Below, piece after piece: positions 1-7,563 of a stretch of 64,000 nt of DNA. The notes under the pieces were generated by a model. It was not told where the DNA came from and searched no databases. It worked only from the letters and a program-made list of their open reading frames with translations. The stretch comes from Streptomyces olivoverticillatus. GTDB lineage: Bacteria > Actinomycetota > Actinomycetes > Streptomycetales > Streptomycetaceae. The stretch covers positions 342,791 through 406,790 of the forward strand of contig NZ_JACHJH010000002.1 of assembly GCF_014203555.1 (NCBI RefSeq). The letters run 5' to 3'. Each line of letters starts with the position of its first letter. The first letter of the stretch is position 1. Made by a program: the position numbers and the translations under genes.

Positions 1-755
1 GCGGCACCGGGGGTGGGGGGCTTGCCCTCGGACAGGGCTCTGAGGACGCCGGGGCGGCTGACCGAGTAGCGGCGGTGGCCCGTGCGGAGGATGTCCGCCA
101 TGCGCATCTCCGCCAGCACGTTCTCGATGGTCGCCCGGCTGAGCATCAGCGCCTCGCCCAGCTCCGCCTGCGTGGGGCCGGAGACCTCGATGGGGGCGCC
201 GGGCGGCCGGGCGGCTCTCGCGCCGGAGGTGCGGTCCAGTTCCAGCAGCAGGGTGCACACCCGCTGGATCGGCGACCGGCGGTAATTGGCGTAGACGCGT
301 TCGTTGTTCATCAGGCGTTCCGCGATGTTCGTCGCGACGCCTTTCATGATGGCGATCTCGCTGTCGGCGAGCATCCGCATGCGCGGCAGCGAACAGGACA
401 GCGTCCAGGTCGTGGTCAGGCATTCCGCGGCGGCCGTGCGGGCCTTCTCGTCGACGATCTCCACATCTCCGAGAATCGAGTCGGCACCCCGGAATCTCAG
501 TGTCGTGGCCCCGGCGGTCGTGGCACGTTCGGCCACACAGCCGGACAGAATGAAGTGAACTTCGGTCGATCCCGGAACGACCCCGCGTAAGCGCTGACCT
601 TTTCCGTATTGACGGCTCACCAGGTGGTCGGCGAGCGCATCGCGCACCGGACCGGGCAGCGCGGTGAAGAACGGCACGGACCGCGCCCGCTCGGTCTGCC
701 GTATCACCCGCTGATTGAGGCTGGCCATCCAGTCCGGCGGCAATTTACCGCTCAA
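1..755 (-). CDS. Crp/Fnr-type transcriptional regulator (3' end beyond window)
   Basis: About 251 codons are visible; the C-terminus leaves the left edge. A cNMP-type beta-barrel (about residues 25-135) is followed by a winged helix-turn-helix near residues 191-215 (QAELGEALMLSRATIENVL). I chose the TTG at 755 because GGAGG lies 7 nt upstream and because it overlaps the stop of the upstream small gene as TTGA; an in-frame ATG at 728 is the alternative. The ligand pocket lacks the usual GE...RxA signature, reading GDVEIVDEKARTAAAE, so cAMP binding is doubtful. It is probably a DNA-binding regulator responding to another signal or acting constitutively, co-transcribed with the membrane protein at 752-970. 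Confidence 0.85.
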   Translation of the reverse strand, partial: MSGKLPPDWMASLNQRVIRQTERARSVPFFTALPGPVRDALADHLVSRQYGKGQRLRGVVPGSTEVHFILSGCVAERATTAGATTLRFRGADSILGDVEIVDEKARTAAAECLTTTWTLSCSLPRMRMLADSEIAIMKGVATNIAERLMNNERVYANYRRSPIQRVCTLLLELDRTSGARAARPPGAPIEVSGPTQAELGEALMLSRATIENVLAEMRMADILRTGHRRYSVSRPGVLRALSEGKPPTPGA

Positions 756-970
756 CGCCCCACCTCCGCGGTGCGCGGAGCCGCGGACGGCGCGTGCAAC
801 GCGCCGACCAGCGGGACCATCGCCGTGACCAGGGTCGCCAAGGCGATGATCAGCGCAGCTATTCGGGCCGGATGCCCGCCCATCCGCTTGATCGCGTAGA
901 TCACCACGGTCGCGATGATCGCAAACATCGCCACGGCTGTAATAAGGAATCCGGCATTTTCGCTGCGCAA
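752..970 (-). CDS. small two-helix membrane protein coupled to Crp-like regulator
   Basis: 72 residues. The TTG start at 970 has GGAG 8 nt upstream. Two hydrophobic helices (about 8-27, AGFLITAVAMFAIIATVVIY; about 36-57, ARIAALIIALATLVTAMVPLVG) are joined by a short basic loop (KRMGGHPAR). Its TGA stop overlaps the TTG of the following regulator, so the two are probably translationally coupled. I do not recognise a named family. A role as membrane partner or sensor for the regulator is inference from context only. Confidence 0.65.
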   Translation of the reverse strand: MRSENAGFLITAVAMFAIIATVVIYAIKRMGGHPARIAALIIALATLVTAMVPLVGALHAPSAAPRTAEVGR

Positions 971-1114
971 CGTCGATTCTCCACTTCCGCGGGAGGTTCC
1001 ATGGCAGGTCCAGTCCTGTCCCGCGCCGCCGGCGCCCGTGGTGAGCGGGGGCCCGAACGAGCGAACTCGGGTAGCCCCGAAGCGTATCCGACTACAAGAG
1101 CGGCCGCGCGCTTC

Positions 1115-1132
1115 GTCCCTGGATCTAGGGAC
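1115..1132. promoter_or_regulatory. palindrome GTCCCT-N6-AGGGAC, candidate operator
   Basis: A perfect 6+6 inverted repeat with a 6-bp spacer lies 145 bp upstream of the small membrane-protein start. GTCCC recurs at 1135-1139, giving a third half-site. N6-spaced palindromes are the usual geometry for Crp/Fnr dimers, so autoregulation by the adjacent regulator is a reasonable inference. Confidence 0.5.
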
Positions 1133-1227
1133 CTGTCCCATGCAATGCGGACTGACACGGAAAATCCGGATCCTCGCCGGAGACCGGCGTTCGCGGACGA
1201 ACTCCGCGTGGTATAACCGGGCCGAAA

Positions 1228-1245
1228 TTCCCTGCCTTTAGGGAA
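1228..1245. promoter_or_regulatory. palindrome TTCCCT-N6-AGGGAA, second candidate operator
   Basis: This has the same core (TCCCT-N6-AGGGA) as the palindrome at 1115-1132, 113 bp further upstream. Two copies of one unusual core in a single intergenic region argue against chance. Confidence 0.5.
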
Positions 1246-1489
1246 AACGCCGTCAGTTCGAGGCGGGCTCCCCACGGCAAGGGAATCCCGTGCGCAAGTA
1301 TCGCGTTAGCTGGTCACCGGCCACCGACTGGCCGGAGCGCTGACGTTGAACCTGGCAGGTCCATCGCAGCAAGGGTGGGGGAACTCCGGGGGTGGTGCCC
1401 CGGAGGGCCTCCACCCGCGGCGCGGAACCAACGACAACGGCCGGGCGCGGCCCGCAAAGGCGCGTCACCCGGCCGTGTCAGCCATGGCT

Positions 1490-1906
1490 TTAGAACCAGT
1501 CGCCGCCGTCGTTGTCCTCGACGATGTACTCGTTCTCGGTGATGTTGTTGATGACCTGGGGCTCGTCGTCGTCGAGCATCTCGTTGATCAGCGCACCGCC
1601 GACCAGCCCCGCGGCGCCCGCGGCGACCACACCGCCCCAACCGGGCCCCTGCCGCCGCTGCTGGTCGTGCCCGTACGCCGGGGCGTAGCCCTGAGGCGCG
1701 TAGCCGGGCTGCTGGGGCGCGGGGGCGTACCCCTGCTGGGCGTACCCGGCGTTCGCGGGGGCGCCCTGGGCGGCCGACTGCTGCAGCGTGGCCCACCGCT
1801 GCGCACAGGCGACACAGCTCATGATGTTCCGCGCCACGCCCCACTGCGGCGCCCACATGAGGTTCTGGACGCCAGGACCGTGCGCCGGATCGAAGAAGCA
1901 GTTCAA
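1490..1906 (-). CDS. small Cys/His and glycine-zipper protein, function unknown
   Basis: 138 residues. TTG at 1906 has AGGAG 5 nt upstream; an ATG in MWAPQ is the alternative. The N-terminus has a putative metal-binding C-x5-H ... CxxC pattern (NCFFDPAHGP and SCVACAQRW). It is followed by a Tyr/Pro/Gln-rich repeat (GYAQQGYAPAPQQPGYAPQGYAP), a small-residue hydrophobic stretch (GGVVAAGAAGLVGGALI) and an acidic tail ending DNDGGDWF. The CFFDPxHGP motif recurs, from memory, in Streptomyces membrane proteins of unknown role. It could sit in the membrane by its glycine-rich helix. No function is claimed. Confidence 0.7.
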   Translation of the reverse strand: MNCFFDPAHGPGVQNLMWAPQWGVARNIMSCVACAQRWATLQQSAAQGAPANAGYAQQGYAPAPQQPGYAPQGYAPAYGHDQQRRQGPGWGGVVAAGAAGLVGGALINEMLDDDEPQVINNITENEYIVEDNDGGDWF

Positions 1907-2109
1907 GGGATCTCCTGGATATCGGGCCCCGCTTGAAGCCTTGACAGGACCAGAGGGGCGAACGGTACTACTGGCAAAGCCGGTTGACGCAACAACCTCG
2001 CCCATGCGGGGTCGCAGACGGCACCCTTGCCCCCATATTTTAGTGCTTGCGCAAGCGGAGAATGCAGGGCCCCCGGCAGACGACAAGGTCCTCCCGAGTG
2101 GGGGTGCCG

Positions 2110-3099
2110 CTACGTCCGCGGGGACGGCTTCGGCGCCTCCCAGGCGGGCTCGACGGAGAGGTAGGTGGTGCGGAGGAGGAGATCCCCGGCCCGGAGCTGC
2201 TGCGTCCCCCACGACAGGCCGTCGTTCCGCGCCGTGGTCACGGTCTCCAGCACGTGGAACGCCCCGGTGTCGATGATCAGTCGCAGGCGCCAGGTACCGG
2301 CGTCCAGGTCGACGGCCGTGCCGGCGCGCCCGGTGCTGTCCTTGACCCGCTCCGTCACCCGCGCCCCGGGAATCCCAGTGAGGACCTTGAACAGCGCGGC
2401 CCGCAGCCGCGGTTCGGCGGGTGACCGGGCGAGCAGCTCCTCGACGCCGTTGAAGAGCCCCTCCGCGGCCGACTCCCCGGTGTCCTTCCCGACGAGCCGG
2501 GCCCGCAGCGCGTCCGGGTCGGTGGGCAGCTTCTCGAGGTCGTCCCACAGGACCGGTCTGCCGCAGATCACGTAGGCCGTCGGCCCCATGTCCCCCCGGT
2601 AGTAGTCCCGGACCGGACCGTCACCGAACTGCCCGCGTGTGCCGTTCCGGCTCAGCCAGACGGTCTCGTACGACTCGTCCGGCCGCTGGGTCTTCTCGCT
2701 TCTCCGGTTCCACTGGAAGGTCCGCACCTTCCAGTACGGTGCCGTCCCCGTCCCCGTCCGCTCCCGCACCGCCGCCGGGGAGCCGTGCACGTCGCCGGAG
2801 TCCGACCAGGTCTGGGACGCGACACCCAGCGCGACCGCCACGACCGCCGCCGCCGAGGCGAGCACGGGAAGGCGCCGCCGCCACCTCCGCGCCGGGACGG
2901 CCGCGGCCACCGGCTCCCATGCGAGCTCGACCGCCGGCCCCTCCTCCTCCGCCGCCCGGCCGGCCGCCGACCGCACCGCGGCCAGCGCCGCGGCGACGGC
3001 GTCCGCCGAGGGCGGCGCGACCTTGCCCGCGGCCCTCAACCGCCGGGCACCGGGGAAGTCGAGGAGGTCCCTGTCGTTCGTGTCCTGCTGCCCGGTCAT
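2110..3099 (-). CDS. CU044_5270-family membrane protein, probable anti-sigma factor
   Basis: 329 residues. The ATG at 3099 overlaps the sigma-factor stop (ATGA). Residues 1-76 are cytoplasmic and Ala/Arg-rich, 77-95 form one transmembrane helix after RRWRRR, and about 230 residues would lie outside the cell. The family is repeatedly found beside ECF sigma genes, and the one-helix topology with a cytoplasmic N-terminal region fits an anti-sigma factor. No HxxxCxxC zinc anti-sigma motif is visible, so the mechanism would not be the classical ZAS type. Confidence 0.75.
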   Translation of the reverse strand: MTGQQDTNDRDLLDFPGARRLRAAGKVAPPSADAVAAALAAVRSAAGRAAEEEGPAVELAWEPVAAAVPARRWRRRLPVLASAAAVVAVALGVASQTWSDSGDVHGSPAAVRERTGTGTAPYWKVRTFQWNRRSEKTQRPDESYETVWLSRNGTRGQFGDGPVRDYYRGDMGPTAYVICGRPVLWDDLEKLPTDPDALRARLVGKDTGESAAEGLFNGVEELLARSPAEPRLRAALFKVLTGIPGARVTERVKDSTGRAGTAVDLDAGTWRLRLIIDTGAFHVLETVTTARNDGLSWGTQQLRAGDLLLRTTYLSVEPAWEAPKPSPRT

Positions 3100-3656
3100 G
3101 CGAGGTCTCCTGTCAGGGAAAGCGGGGCGGAGGGGCCGAGCGCCGCGCGCAGCCGGGTGCGCGCCCGGTGCAGCCGGGACCTGGCCGTGCCCGCGGGAAC
3201 GCCGATGACGGCCGCGGCCTCGGTGGGGCTGAGCTGCTCCCACGCGATCAGGAGCAGCAACTCCCGCTCCACGGCCGGCAGCTCGGCCAGGGTCCGGCGC
3301 ATCAGCGGCGCGACCGCCGCCGCGTCCAGCCTCCGGTCGACGGCGTGCCACGGGTCGCTGCTTGCCTCGCCGGCGAGCGTGGCGGCGGCCCCGGGCCGTT
3401 CCTGCCCACGCCAGTGCGCGGCCAGCACGTTACGGGCCACGCCGAAGAGCCACGCCCGGACCGGCCCGCGGGCCCTGTCGTAGGTGCCGCGCCCCGCGTA
3501 GGCCCGCAGCCACGCCTCGGCCAGCAGATCGTCCGCCGCGCCGGGCGCCCGGCGTGCGAAGTAGCCGTGCAGCGCCCTCGAATGGCGCTCCACGAGCGGT
3601 TCGAAGGCCGACGCGTCAGTTCCCGAGCGCGCCAGCAGTTCCTCGTCCGTCGCCAC
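3096..3656 (-). CDS. ECF (sigma-70 family) RNA polymerase sigma factor
   Basis: 186 residues; GTG at 3656 behind GGGGAGG. Region 2 spans about residues 16-85 (FEPLVERHSRALHGYF through the DDLLAEAWLRAY helix and the promoter-melting segment VRAWLFGVARNVLAAHWR). Region 4 spans about 115-172 (LPAVERELLLLIAWEQLSPTEAAAVIGVPAGTARSRLHRAR). Both regions are complete and there is no C-terminal extension. It overlaps its downstream partner by 4 nt. It should direct core polymerase to a small regulon under control of the membrane partner. Confidence 0.92.
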   Translation of the reverse strand: MATDEELLARSGTDASAFEPLVERHSRALHGYFARRAPGAADDLLAEAWLRAYAGRGTYDRARGPVRAWLFGVARNVLAAHWRGQERPGAAATLAGEASSDPWHAVDRRLDAAAVAPLMRRTLAELPAVERELLLLIAWEQLSPTEAAAVIGVPAGTARSRLHRARTRLRAALGPSAPLSLTGDLA

Positions 3657-3780
3657 GGACCTCCCCTTCCACGGGCCACGCCTTCCGCGGCCCCCTCCCC
3701 TTCTTGCGTCCGCCCCGCGAAAGCGTTCGCGCCCCAGGAGCCGGGCGCGGGCTCAAGGGCCGGGCTGCGTTGACACATGC

Positions 3781-4128
3781 GTGGCGCCGGGACACCCGGC
3801 CTTGACGAAGATCCTCCGCGACCTGATCAAGCGGGACGGCCTCCGGCCGGGCGACCTCCTCTTCCCCGGGGAGAAGGGCGGACTGCTGGCCGGATCGGTC
3901 TTCCGGCGGGTCTGGAACAAGGCTCGCAAGGCCGTCCTCGAAGAGCGCGAGTACCGCTCGCCCGTCGGCAAGCGCGTCTACGGGCTGAACGGCCTCAAGT
4001 GGGTGCCCGAGCCGGGTGACGTCGCCGCGTTCGGCTCGGTCGGCAGATCTCGTGCGGTCGCTGCCGCGATCCGGCCTCGCCCCAGCGGGCGAGATATGAC
4101 GTTTCCTGTTCGGGCCGCTATTCCGTAG
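3781..4128 (+). pseudogene. truncated integrase (tyrosine recombinase) remnant
   Basis: Residues 1-67 match residues 335-400 of the intact integrase at 32.4-33.8 kb: PGHPALTKILRDLIK, then RPGDLLFPGEKGGLLAGSV, then PVGKRVY. The match stops at GKRVY, immediately before the catalytic Arg-His of box II; the reading frame then continues as unrelated sequence to 4128. No N-terminal domain is present. This is a fossil of an earlier element related to the one at 14-34 kb. Confidence 0.85.
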
Positions 4129-4366
4129 TGCCGCGGCAGAGGCCCTCGACGCGGAACCACAGGCCCGGGGCGTAGACCGCATGGATGACGGCTTCTTCTC
4201 CTCTTGTGACCCGCAGGATTCTCAGGGTGCCGCCGGGAAGCACGTCGTATTGGTAAGTGACCTCGGAATTACCCTCGATGGTGTCGTCGTAGGAGATATC
4301 CGCCGTACGATCGTTCGCGTATTCCTTCGGCGGACGATTCTCCACCAGCTTGATGAAGACGCTCAT
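4118..4366 (-). CDS. hypothetical 82-residue protein
   Basis: ATG at 4366 follows a weak AAGGAC. The sequence is non-repetitive and of normal composition (opens MSVFIKLVENRPP; later DISYDDTIEGNSEVTYQYDVLPGG), with predicted beta content and no membrane segment. GC is lower than its neighbours, as in other parts of this fossil-element zone. No family is recognised. It probably belongs to the degraded integrative element. Confidence 0.6.
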   Translation of the reverse strand: MSVFIKLVENRPPKEYANDRTADISYDDTIEGNSEVTYQYDVLPGGTLRILRVTRGEEAVIHAVYAPGLWFRVEGLCRGTTE

Positions 4367-4429
4367 GGGCCAACGGTACTGTCCTTTCGTGAGCTCCGCC
4401 CTCCGGGATGAGGGGAGGTCGCGGGCTGT

Positions 4430-4732
4430 TCAGACCTCGTCATCCGGCGGTCGGCCGGCCCCCGGAGTCCGGCTGGTCGCCAGCCAGGACCGCGCAGGCT
4501 CGGCGGGATGCGCGGTATCGACGGTGAGGTGGAGCCGGGTACCGCCTTCGCGGCCGGCCGGGTAGCTGCGTTGCTCGGTGGAATCGAAGCAGTGCCGGAT
4601 GACTTCCGCGACGCGGCGGGCGGTCTCGGGGGACGCGGCGACGATGCGAATGTCGGCGCGTCCCGCCGACGGCACCGGCTCCGCTGGCGTGGGGGTGGGG
4701 GTGGGGGTGGGGGTGGCGCGTGCGGGCGTCAT
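4430..4732 (-). CDS. small protein with (TP)n linker, paralogue of the AICE gene at 27362
   Basis: 100 residues; ATG at 4732 with GGAGGAA upstream. A Thr-Pro repeat tract at residues 8-16, encoded by a GTGGGG hexanucleotide repeat, precedes a domain (ADIRIVAASPETARRVAEVI, then HCFDSTEQRSYPAGREGGTRL). That domain aligns with the 56-residue protein at 27362-27532 (FEIRVICVPDDADRVSRALA, then AFDTGPARQYPIRDGKRTRL). The homologue lies in the transfer/replication module of the intact element, so this copy is probably element-derived. The biochemical role is unknown. Confidence 0.65.
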   Translation of the reverse strand: MTPARATPTPTPTPTPAEPVPSAGRADIRIVAASPETARRVAEVIRHCFDSTEQRSYPAGREGGTRLHLTVDTAHPAEPARSWLATSRTPGAGRPPDDEV

Positions 4733-4734
4733 GG

Positions 4735-5004
4735 TCACTTCCTCCGGCCGGAGAAAAGCCGGAGTCGCCTGCGGTCCCCGTGCGGTTGCTCGCGGCGGTT
4801 TCGGGCGAGGAGAGGTCCGGCGGGGTCGATGGCCGACCGTGGGCGGTTCCGGCTCCTGCTGTCGCGCCACGGCAGGACACCGCTGTAGCGGAAGCCGGCG
4901 ATTCTTTCGTCGTGCTGGACGTTGAGACGGTGGATCAGGAGGGCTCCCAGAGTGATCATGATGATGATCACGGCCAGGGTGACGGCGGTCTGCACGGTCC
5001 TCAC
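4735..5004 (-). CDS. single-pass membrane protein of a transfer-type gene set
   Basis: 89 residues from the GTG at 5004 (GAGGGAT in front), overlapping the upstream stop as GTGA. One helix (about 5-24, QTAVTLAVIIIMITLGALLI) is followed by a basic tail ending RRRLRLFSGRRK. The next gene starts 3 nt after its stop. The order, a small membrane protein then an IRI/IRV-type domain protein, matches 26889-27532 in the intact element, suggesting a relic Spd-like pair. Confidence 0.6.
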   Translation of the reverse strand: MRTVQTAVTLAVIIIMITLGALLIHRLNVQHDERIAGFRYSGVLPWRDSRSRNRPRSAIDPAGPLLARNRREQPHGDRRRLRLFSGRRK

Positions 5005-5561
5005 ATCCCTCGGGCGGAGCGCGGAGGCCCGGTCGGGTTCCCGGCCGGTGGTGGCGTGGTCCCACCCTCGGTATCCCATTCCTCTTCGCGGTCCCGTGAC
5101 TCCGTCGCGTCGTCGGCCGCTCGCTCGTCCTCCATCAGCCTGCTCGCGGTGAGGAGGCTTCCGGGGGTTGTCGCGGCGGACATCAGCCTGGCGGCCGCGG
5201 CCGGGTCGGTCTCCGGCGGGATGATCAGCAGGTCCAGGCGGTCCGCGGTGTAGGAGAACACGAGGAGCTTGTGCGGGTCCTGCTCATTCGTGAACCACCC
5301 CACGTGCACCGTGTGTCCTGTGACGGGAACCTTGCGCGGGATCACGGGCCAGAAGGCCGGATTCACCGTGACGCGGGTAACTCGTCCCCAGGAGTGGTCC
5401 AGCCTCGCCGCCAGTGCGGGGAGCTCGCGGGAGAGGTCACGCGAGCGAGGCCACCAGGAGCCGTCCAGAAGCCCCGGCGCCGTTCCTGGCGTCAGGGACA
5501 GGCGAGCGGGCGGCGAAGGGGCATGCTTGTCGGAGGTCGTATGGTCGATGGTGACAGCCAT
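5001..5561 (-). CDS. DUF5994 family protein
   Basis: 186 residues; ATG at 5561. The family core is clear: LLDGSWWPRSRDLSRELPAL, GRVTRVTVNPAFWPVIP, HVGWFTNEQDPHKLLVFSY and the C-terminal LLIIPPETDPAAAARLMSAA. The tail after residue 150 is acidic and low-complexity. Such proteins are common in Streptomyces in several copies, with no established function. The gene is divergent from a second DUF5994 gene at 5871 and overlaps the membrane-protein gene downstream. Confidence 0.8.
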   Translation of the reverse strand: MAVTIDHTTSDKHAPSPPARLSLTPGTAPGLLDGSWWPRSRDLSRELPALAARLDHSWGRVTRVTVNPAFWPVIPRKVPVTGHTVHVGWFTNEQDPHKLLVFSYTADRLDLLIIPPETDPAAAARLMSAATTPGSLLTASRLMEDERAADDATESRDREEEWDTEGGTTPPPAGNPTGPPRSARGM

Positions 5562-5870
5562 GATGCGAACCTGCCCCCCGGGCTCGTCGTCGGCGGCCCG
5601 GCATTGTGACTCGCCGGAAACGACACCCGCATGGAGGCCGGTGTGCGAAGTGTTCCCGGTTTCTTCACCCTACTCCGGCAGGCGGGTCCGCAGGACTCGC
5701 GCGAGACCAGGCAATCTTGCGGGAACGCGGGCGTGCGACGGCCCTGTGGGCGACCCCGCCGCCGGCCTGCGGAGTATGGTGGGACTATTGCGAGCGCTTC
5801 GCCCGATTTTGTCGGCATATTCCGGACGACGAGTGAATGCGCGGAACTCTCGGAGACAGGCGAGCACACC
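5562..5870. other. intergenic region between divergent DUF5994 genes
   Basis: About 310 bp with AT-richer patches (for example near 5805-5825) that should hold both divergent promoters. I could not identify a specific operator. Confidence 0.4.
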
Positions 5871-6347
5871 ATGGCCGATTCCGACACCCCACGCCTTCCC
5901 GGGCTTCTGCCGGATGCGATTCACCACGCCGTGAGACCTGGGACGGCGCTCTTGCGGCTGGAGACGACGCAAGAGCGCGGGGGAGTCCTGGACGGTGCGT
6001 GGTGGCCGCGCTCCCGCGACATCCATGCCGAGCTTCCCGGTCTGATCACCGCCCTGACCGAGCACCTCGGGCCCATCATGCGCGTGGGTCTGGACGGGAG
6101 TGCTTGGGAGGAGCTCCCGGCGCGGCTGATCGTCGACGACCGGGTCGTGCACATCGACTTCTTCCCTGTCGGTGACGACACGGTCCTCATCACCCGGGGC
6201 GACAACGATCACTTCGCCCTGATGGTGGTCCCGCCCGACGCGGCACCCGACGCGGCACGGGCCGCAATGGCCAGAGCCGTGCGGGCCGACAATGTCACCC
6301 AGGCCGAACAGATCCTCATCGACACCGGCAGCACTCCACAGACCTGA
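5871..6347 (+). CDS. DUF5994 family protein
   Basis: 158 residues; ATG at 5871 with an AGG 10 nt upstream. It shares the DUF5994 framework with its divergent neighbour: VLDGAWWPRSRDIHAELPGL, GPIMRVGLDGSAWEELPARL, VHIDFFPVGDDTVLITRG and FALMVVPPDAAPDAARAAM. The cores align along their length but the sequences have diverged considerably, so this is not a recent tandem duplication. Function unknown. Confidence 0.8.
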   Translation: MADSDTPRLPGLLPDAIHHAVRPGTALLRLETTQERGGVLDGAWWPRSRDIHAELPGLITALTEHLGPIMRVGLDGSAWEELPARLIVDDRVVHIDFFPVGDDTVLITRGDNDHFALMVVPPDAAPDAARAAMARAVRADNVTQAEQILIDTGSTPQT

Positions 6348-6371
6348 ACGCCTGGGCAGTGCGGCGTACGG

Positions 6372-6794
6372 TCAGCCGAGGAAGGACAGCCGGACCTTTC
6401 GGTCGGGAGTGTCCCGGCCGGTGGTCACCAGAACGACGGACTGCGAGGTCCCCAGCTCCAGCTCACCGCCGACCACGGGCAGCGTGGCGTGGGGCGGCAC
6501 GAGGGCCGGGAGCATGTGATCGCGGCCGGGGCCCGCACCGCCGTGGCGGTCCTGCCAGCGGTCGTCCGCGCGAAGAACCTCACGGAGGGCCGCCAGCAGG
6601 TCGTTGTCACTGCCGGCCCCGGTCTCGATGACGGCCAGGCCGGACGTCGCGTGCGGGGTGAAGACGTTCAGCAGTCCGTCTCTCCCGTGAGCGACCTCCC
6701 GGAGGAACGCGGAGCACGCGTTCGTCAGGTCGTGCATGGTTTCGGCGGAGCCGGTTGTCACGTCGACAGTGCGGGTGGTGAAGGTGTCAGTCAT
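6372..6794 (-). CDS. YjbQ / UPF0047 family protein
   Basis: 140 residues, the full length for this small single-domain family. Signatures include FTPHATSGLAVIETG with the conserved His/Thr, the NDLLAALREVL helix, DHMLPALVPPHATLPVV with the paired His, and a C-terminal GELELGTSQSVVLV strand. YjbQ proteins have weak thiamine-phosphate-synthase-like activity in some bacteria; the physiological role is not settled. It converges on the DUF5994 gene with a 24-bp gap. Confidence 0.88.
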   Translation of the reverse strand: MTDTFTTRTVDVTTGSAETMHDLTNACSAFLREVAHGRDGLLNVFTPHATSGLAVIETGAGSDNDLLAALREVLRADDRWQDRHGGAGPGRDHMLPALVPPHATLPVVGGELELGTSQSVVLVTTGRDTPDRKVRLSFLG

Positions 6795-7002
6795 GGTTCA
6801 CCAGTACCCGCTGTACAGGAGCAGCGCTGACGGCTGGACGGGTTGTTCCGCCGGACTCCGATCGCCGAAGCTGCCCCGCCGCCCGACCCACCTCAAGAGC
6901 CGTTCTGTTCAGCACTGTTCGCGACGTACAGGCAGGACTAGGCTGCCGGGTGAGGCCCCAGCCCTCGGCAGCACCGAGATGTGATTCGCTCCGAGGAGGC
7001 AC

Positions 7003-7563
7003 GTGGTGCCCGTAGAGCGCGGAACCGTCCCCGCCCCCGCTGCAGCTCCCCGAGGGGCAGGCGGGCGTGTATCCGCGTCGCGCTGTCACTCACCGCCCTC
7101 CGGCAGCCCACGAGACCGCGTGCTCGTGGTCGGTGGAAGGCTGGACCTCTCCGGGGTGGCGAGGCTGCGCGAGCGTCTTCTGCACGTATCCCACAGCCCC
7201 GGAAGCCGGCTGATCCTCGACCTGTCCGGCGTCACCTCCTGTGACGCCCTGGGTCTTGGGCTGCTCGTCGCCGCCGCCCGCGGGGCCCGGCACTCCGGCG
7301 GCGACCTCTGCCTCGTCGCGCCGCGTCCCGCTGTCGCCGAGGCGCTGAAAGCCAGTGGGCTGAGCAGAATCCTCCCGGCATTTCCCGGCTTTGACGGGCG
7401 GTCCGGTGCCGGGACGGGCAACGGGCCTGCCCCGTGCCTCGGCGATCACGGGCAGAAGCGCGGCCGCATCAGTGGCCGCACTGAATCTTCGGGAAGTCTT
7501 CTGGAAGAAGGGGCCGCCCGCCCCCGTGATGTCACTTCACTACACTTACTAAATGGCCCCTGA
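7003..7563 (+). CDS. STAS-domain protein (anti-sigma-factor antagonist-like)
   Basis: 186 residues. GTG at 7003 or 7006 behind GAGGAGG; the second has better spacing. The STAS fold covers about residues 38-125 (DRVLVVGGRLDLSGVARL, then RLILDLSGVTSCDALGLGLL, then AEALKASGLSRILPAF), and the C-terminal 60 residues look disordered. The usual phosphoacceptor motif D-S-S/T-G is replaced by D-A-L-G. If it is an anti-anti-sigma factor it would not be switched off by the standard serine phosphorylation. No kinase partner lies next to it. Confidence 0.8.
   Translation: MVPVERGTVPAPAAAPRGAGGRVSASRCHSPPSGSPRDRVLVVGGRLDLSGVARLRERLLHVSHSPGSRLILDLSGVTSCDALGLGLLVAAARGARHSGGDLCLVAPRPAVAEALKASGLSRILPAFPGFDGRSGAGTGNGPAPCLGDHGQKRGRISGRTESSGSLLEEGAARPRDVTSLHLLNGP

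Larger units (their letters stand above)
971..1489. other. intergenic region with two similar palindromes
   Basis: I see no convincing gene here. The stretch holds the promoter side of the Crp/membrane-protein operon and two inverted repeats of the same form (see entries at 1115 and 1228). Confidence 0.5.

Noticed and set aside
75..899. Plus-strand frames of 60-170 codons
   Set aside because: They are antisense shadows of the Crp-like gene and the small membrane protein; composition is Arg/Gly/His-rich and no family features appear.
2637..3773. Long plus-strand frame over the sigma/anti-sigma genes
   Set aside because: Pro/Arg/Ser-rich shadow of two well-supported minus-strand genes.
4690..4720. 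GTGGGG hexanucleotide tract as a regulatory or CRISPR-like repeat
   Set aside because: It encodes the Thr-Pro linker of the 4430 gene and is a simple-sequence repeat.
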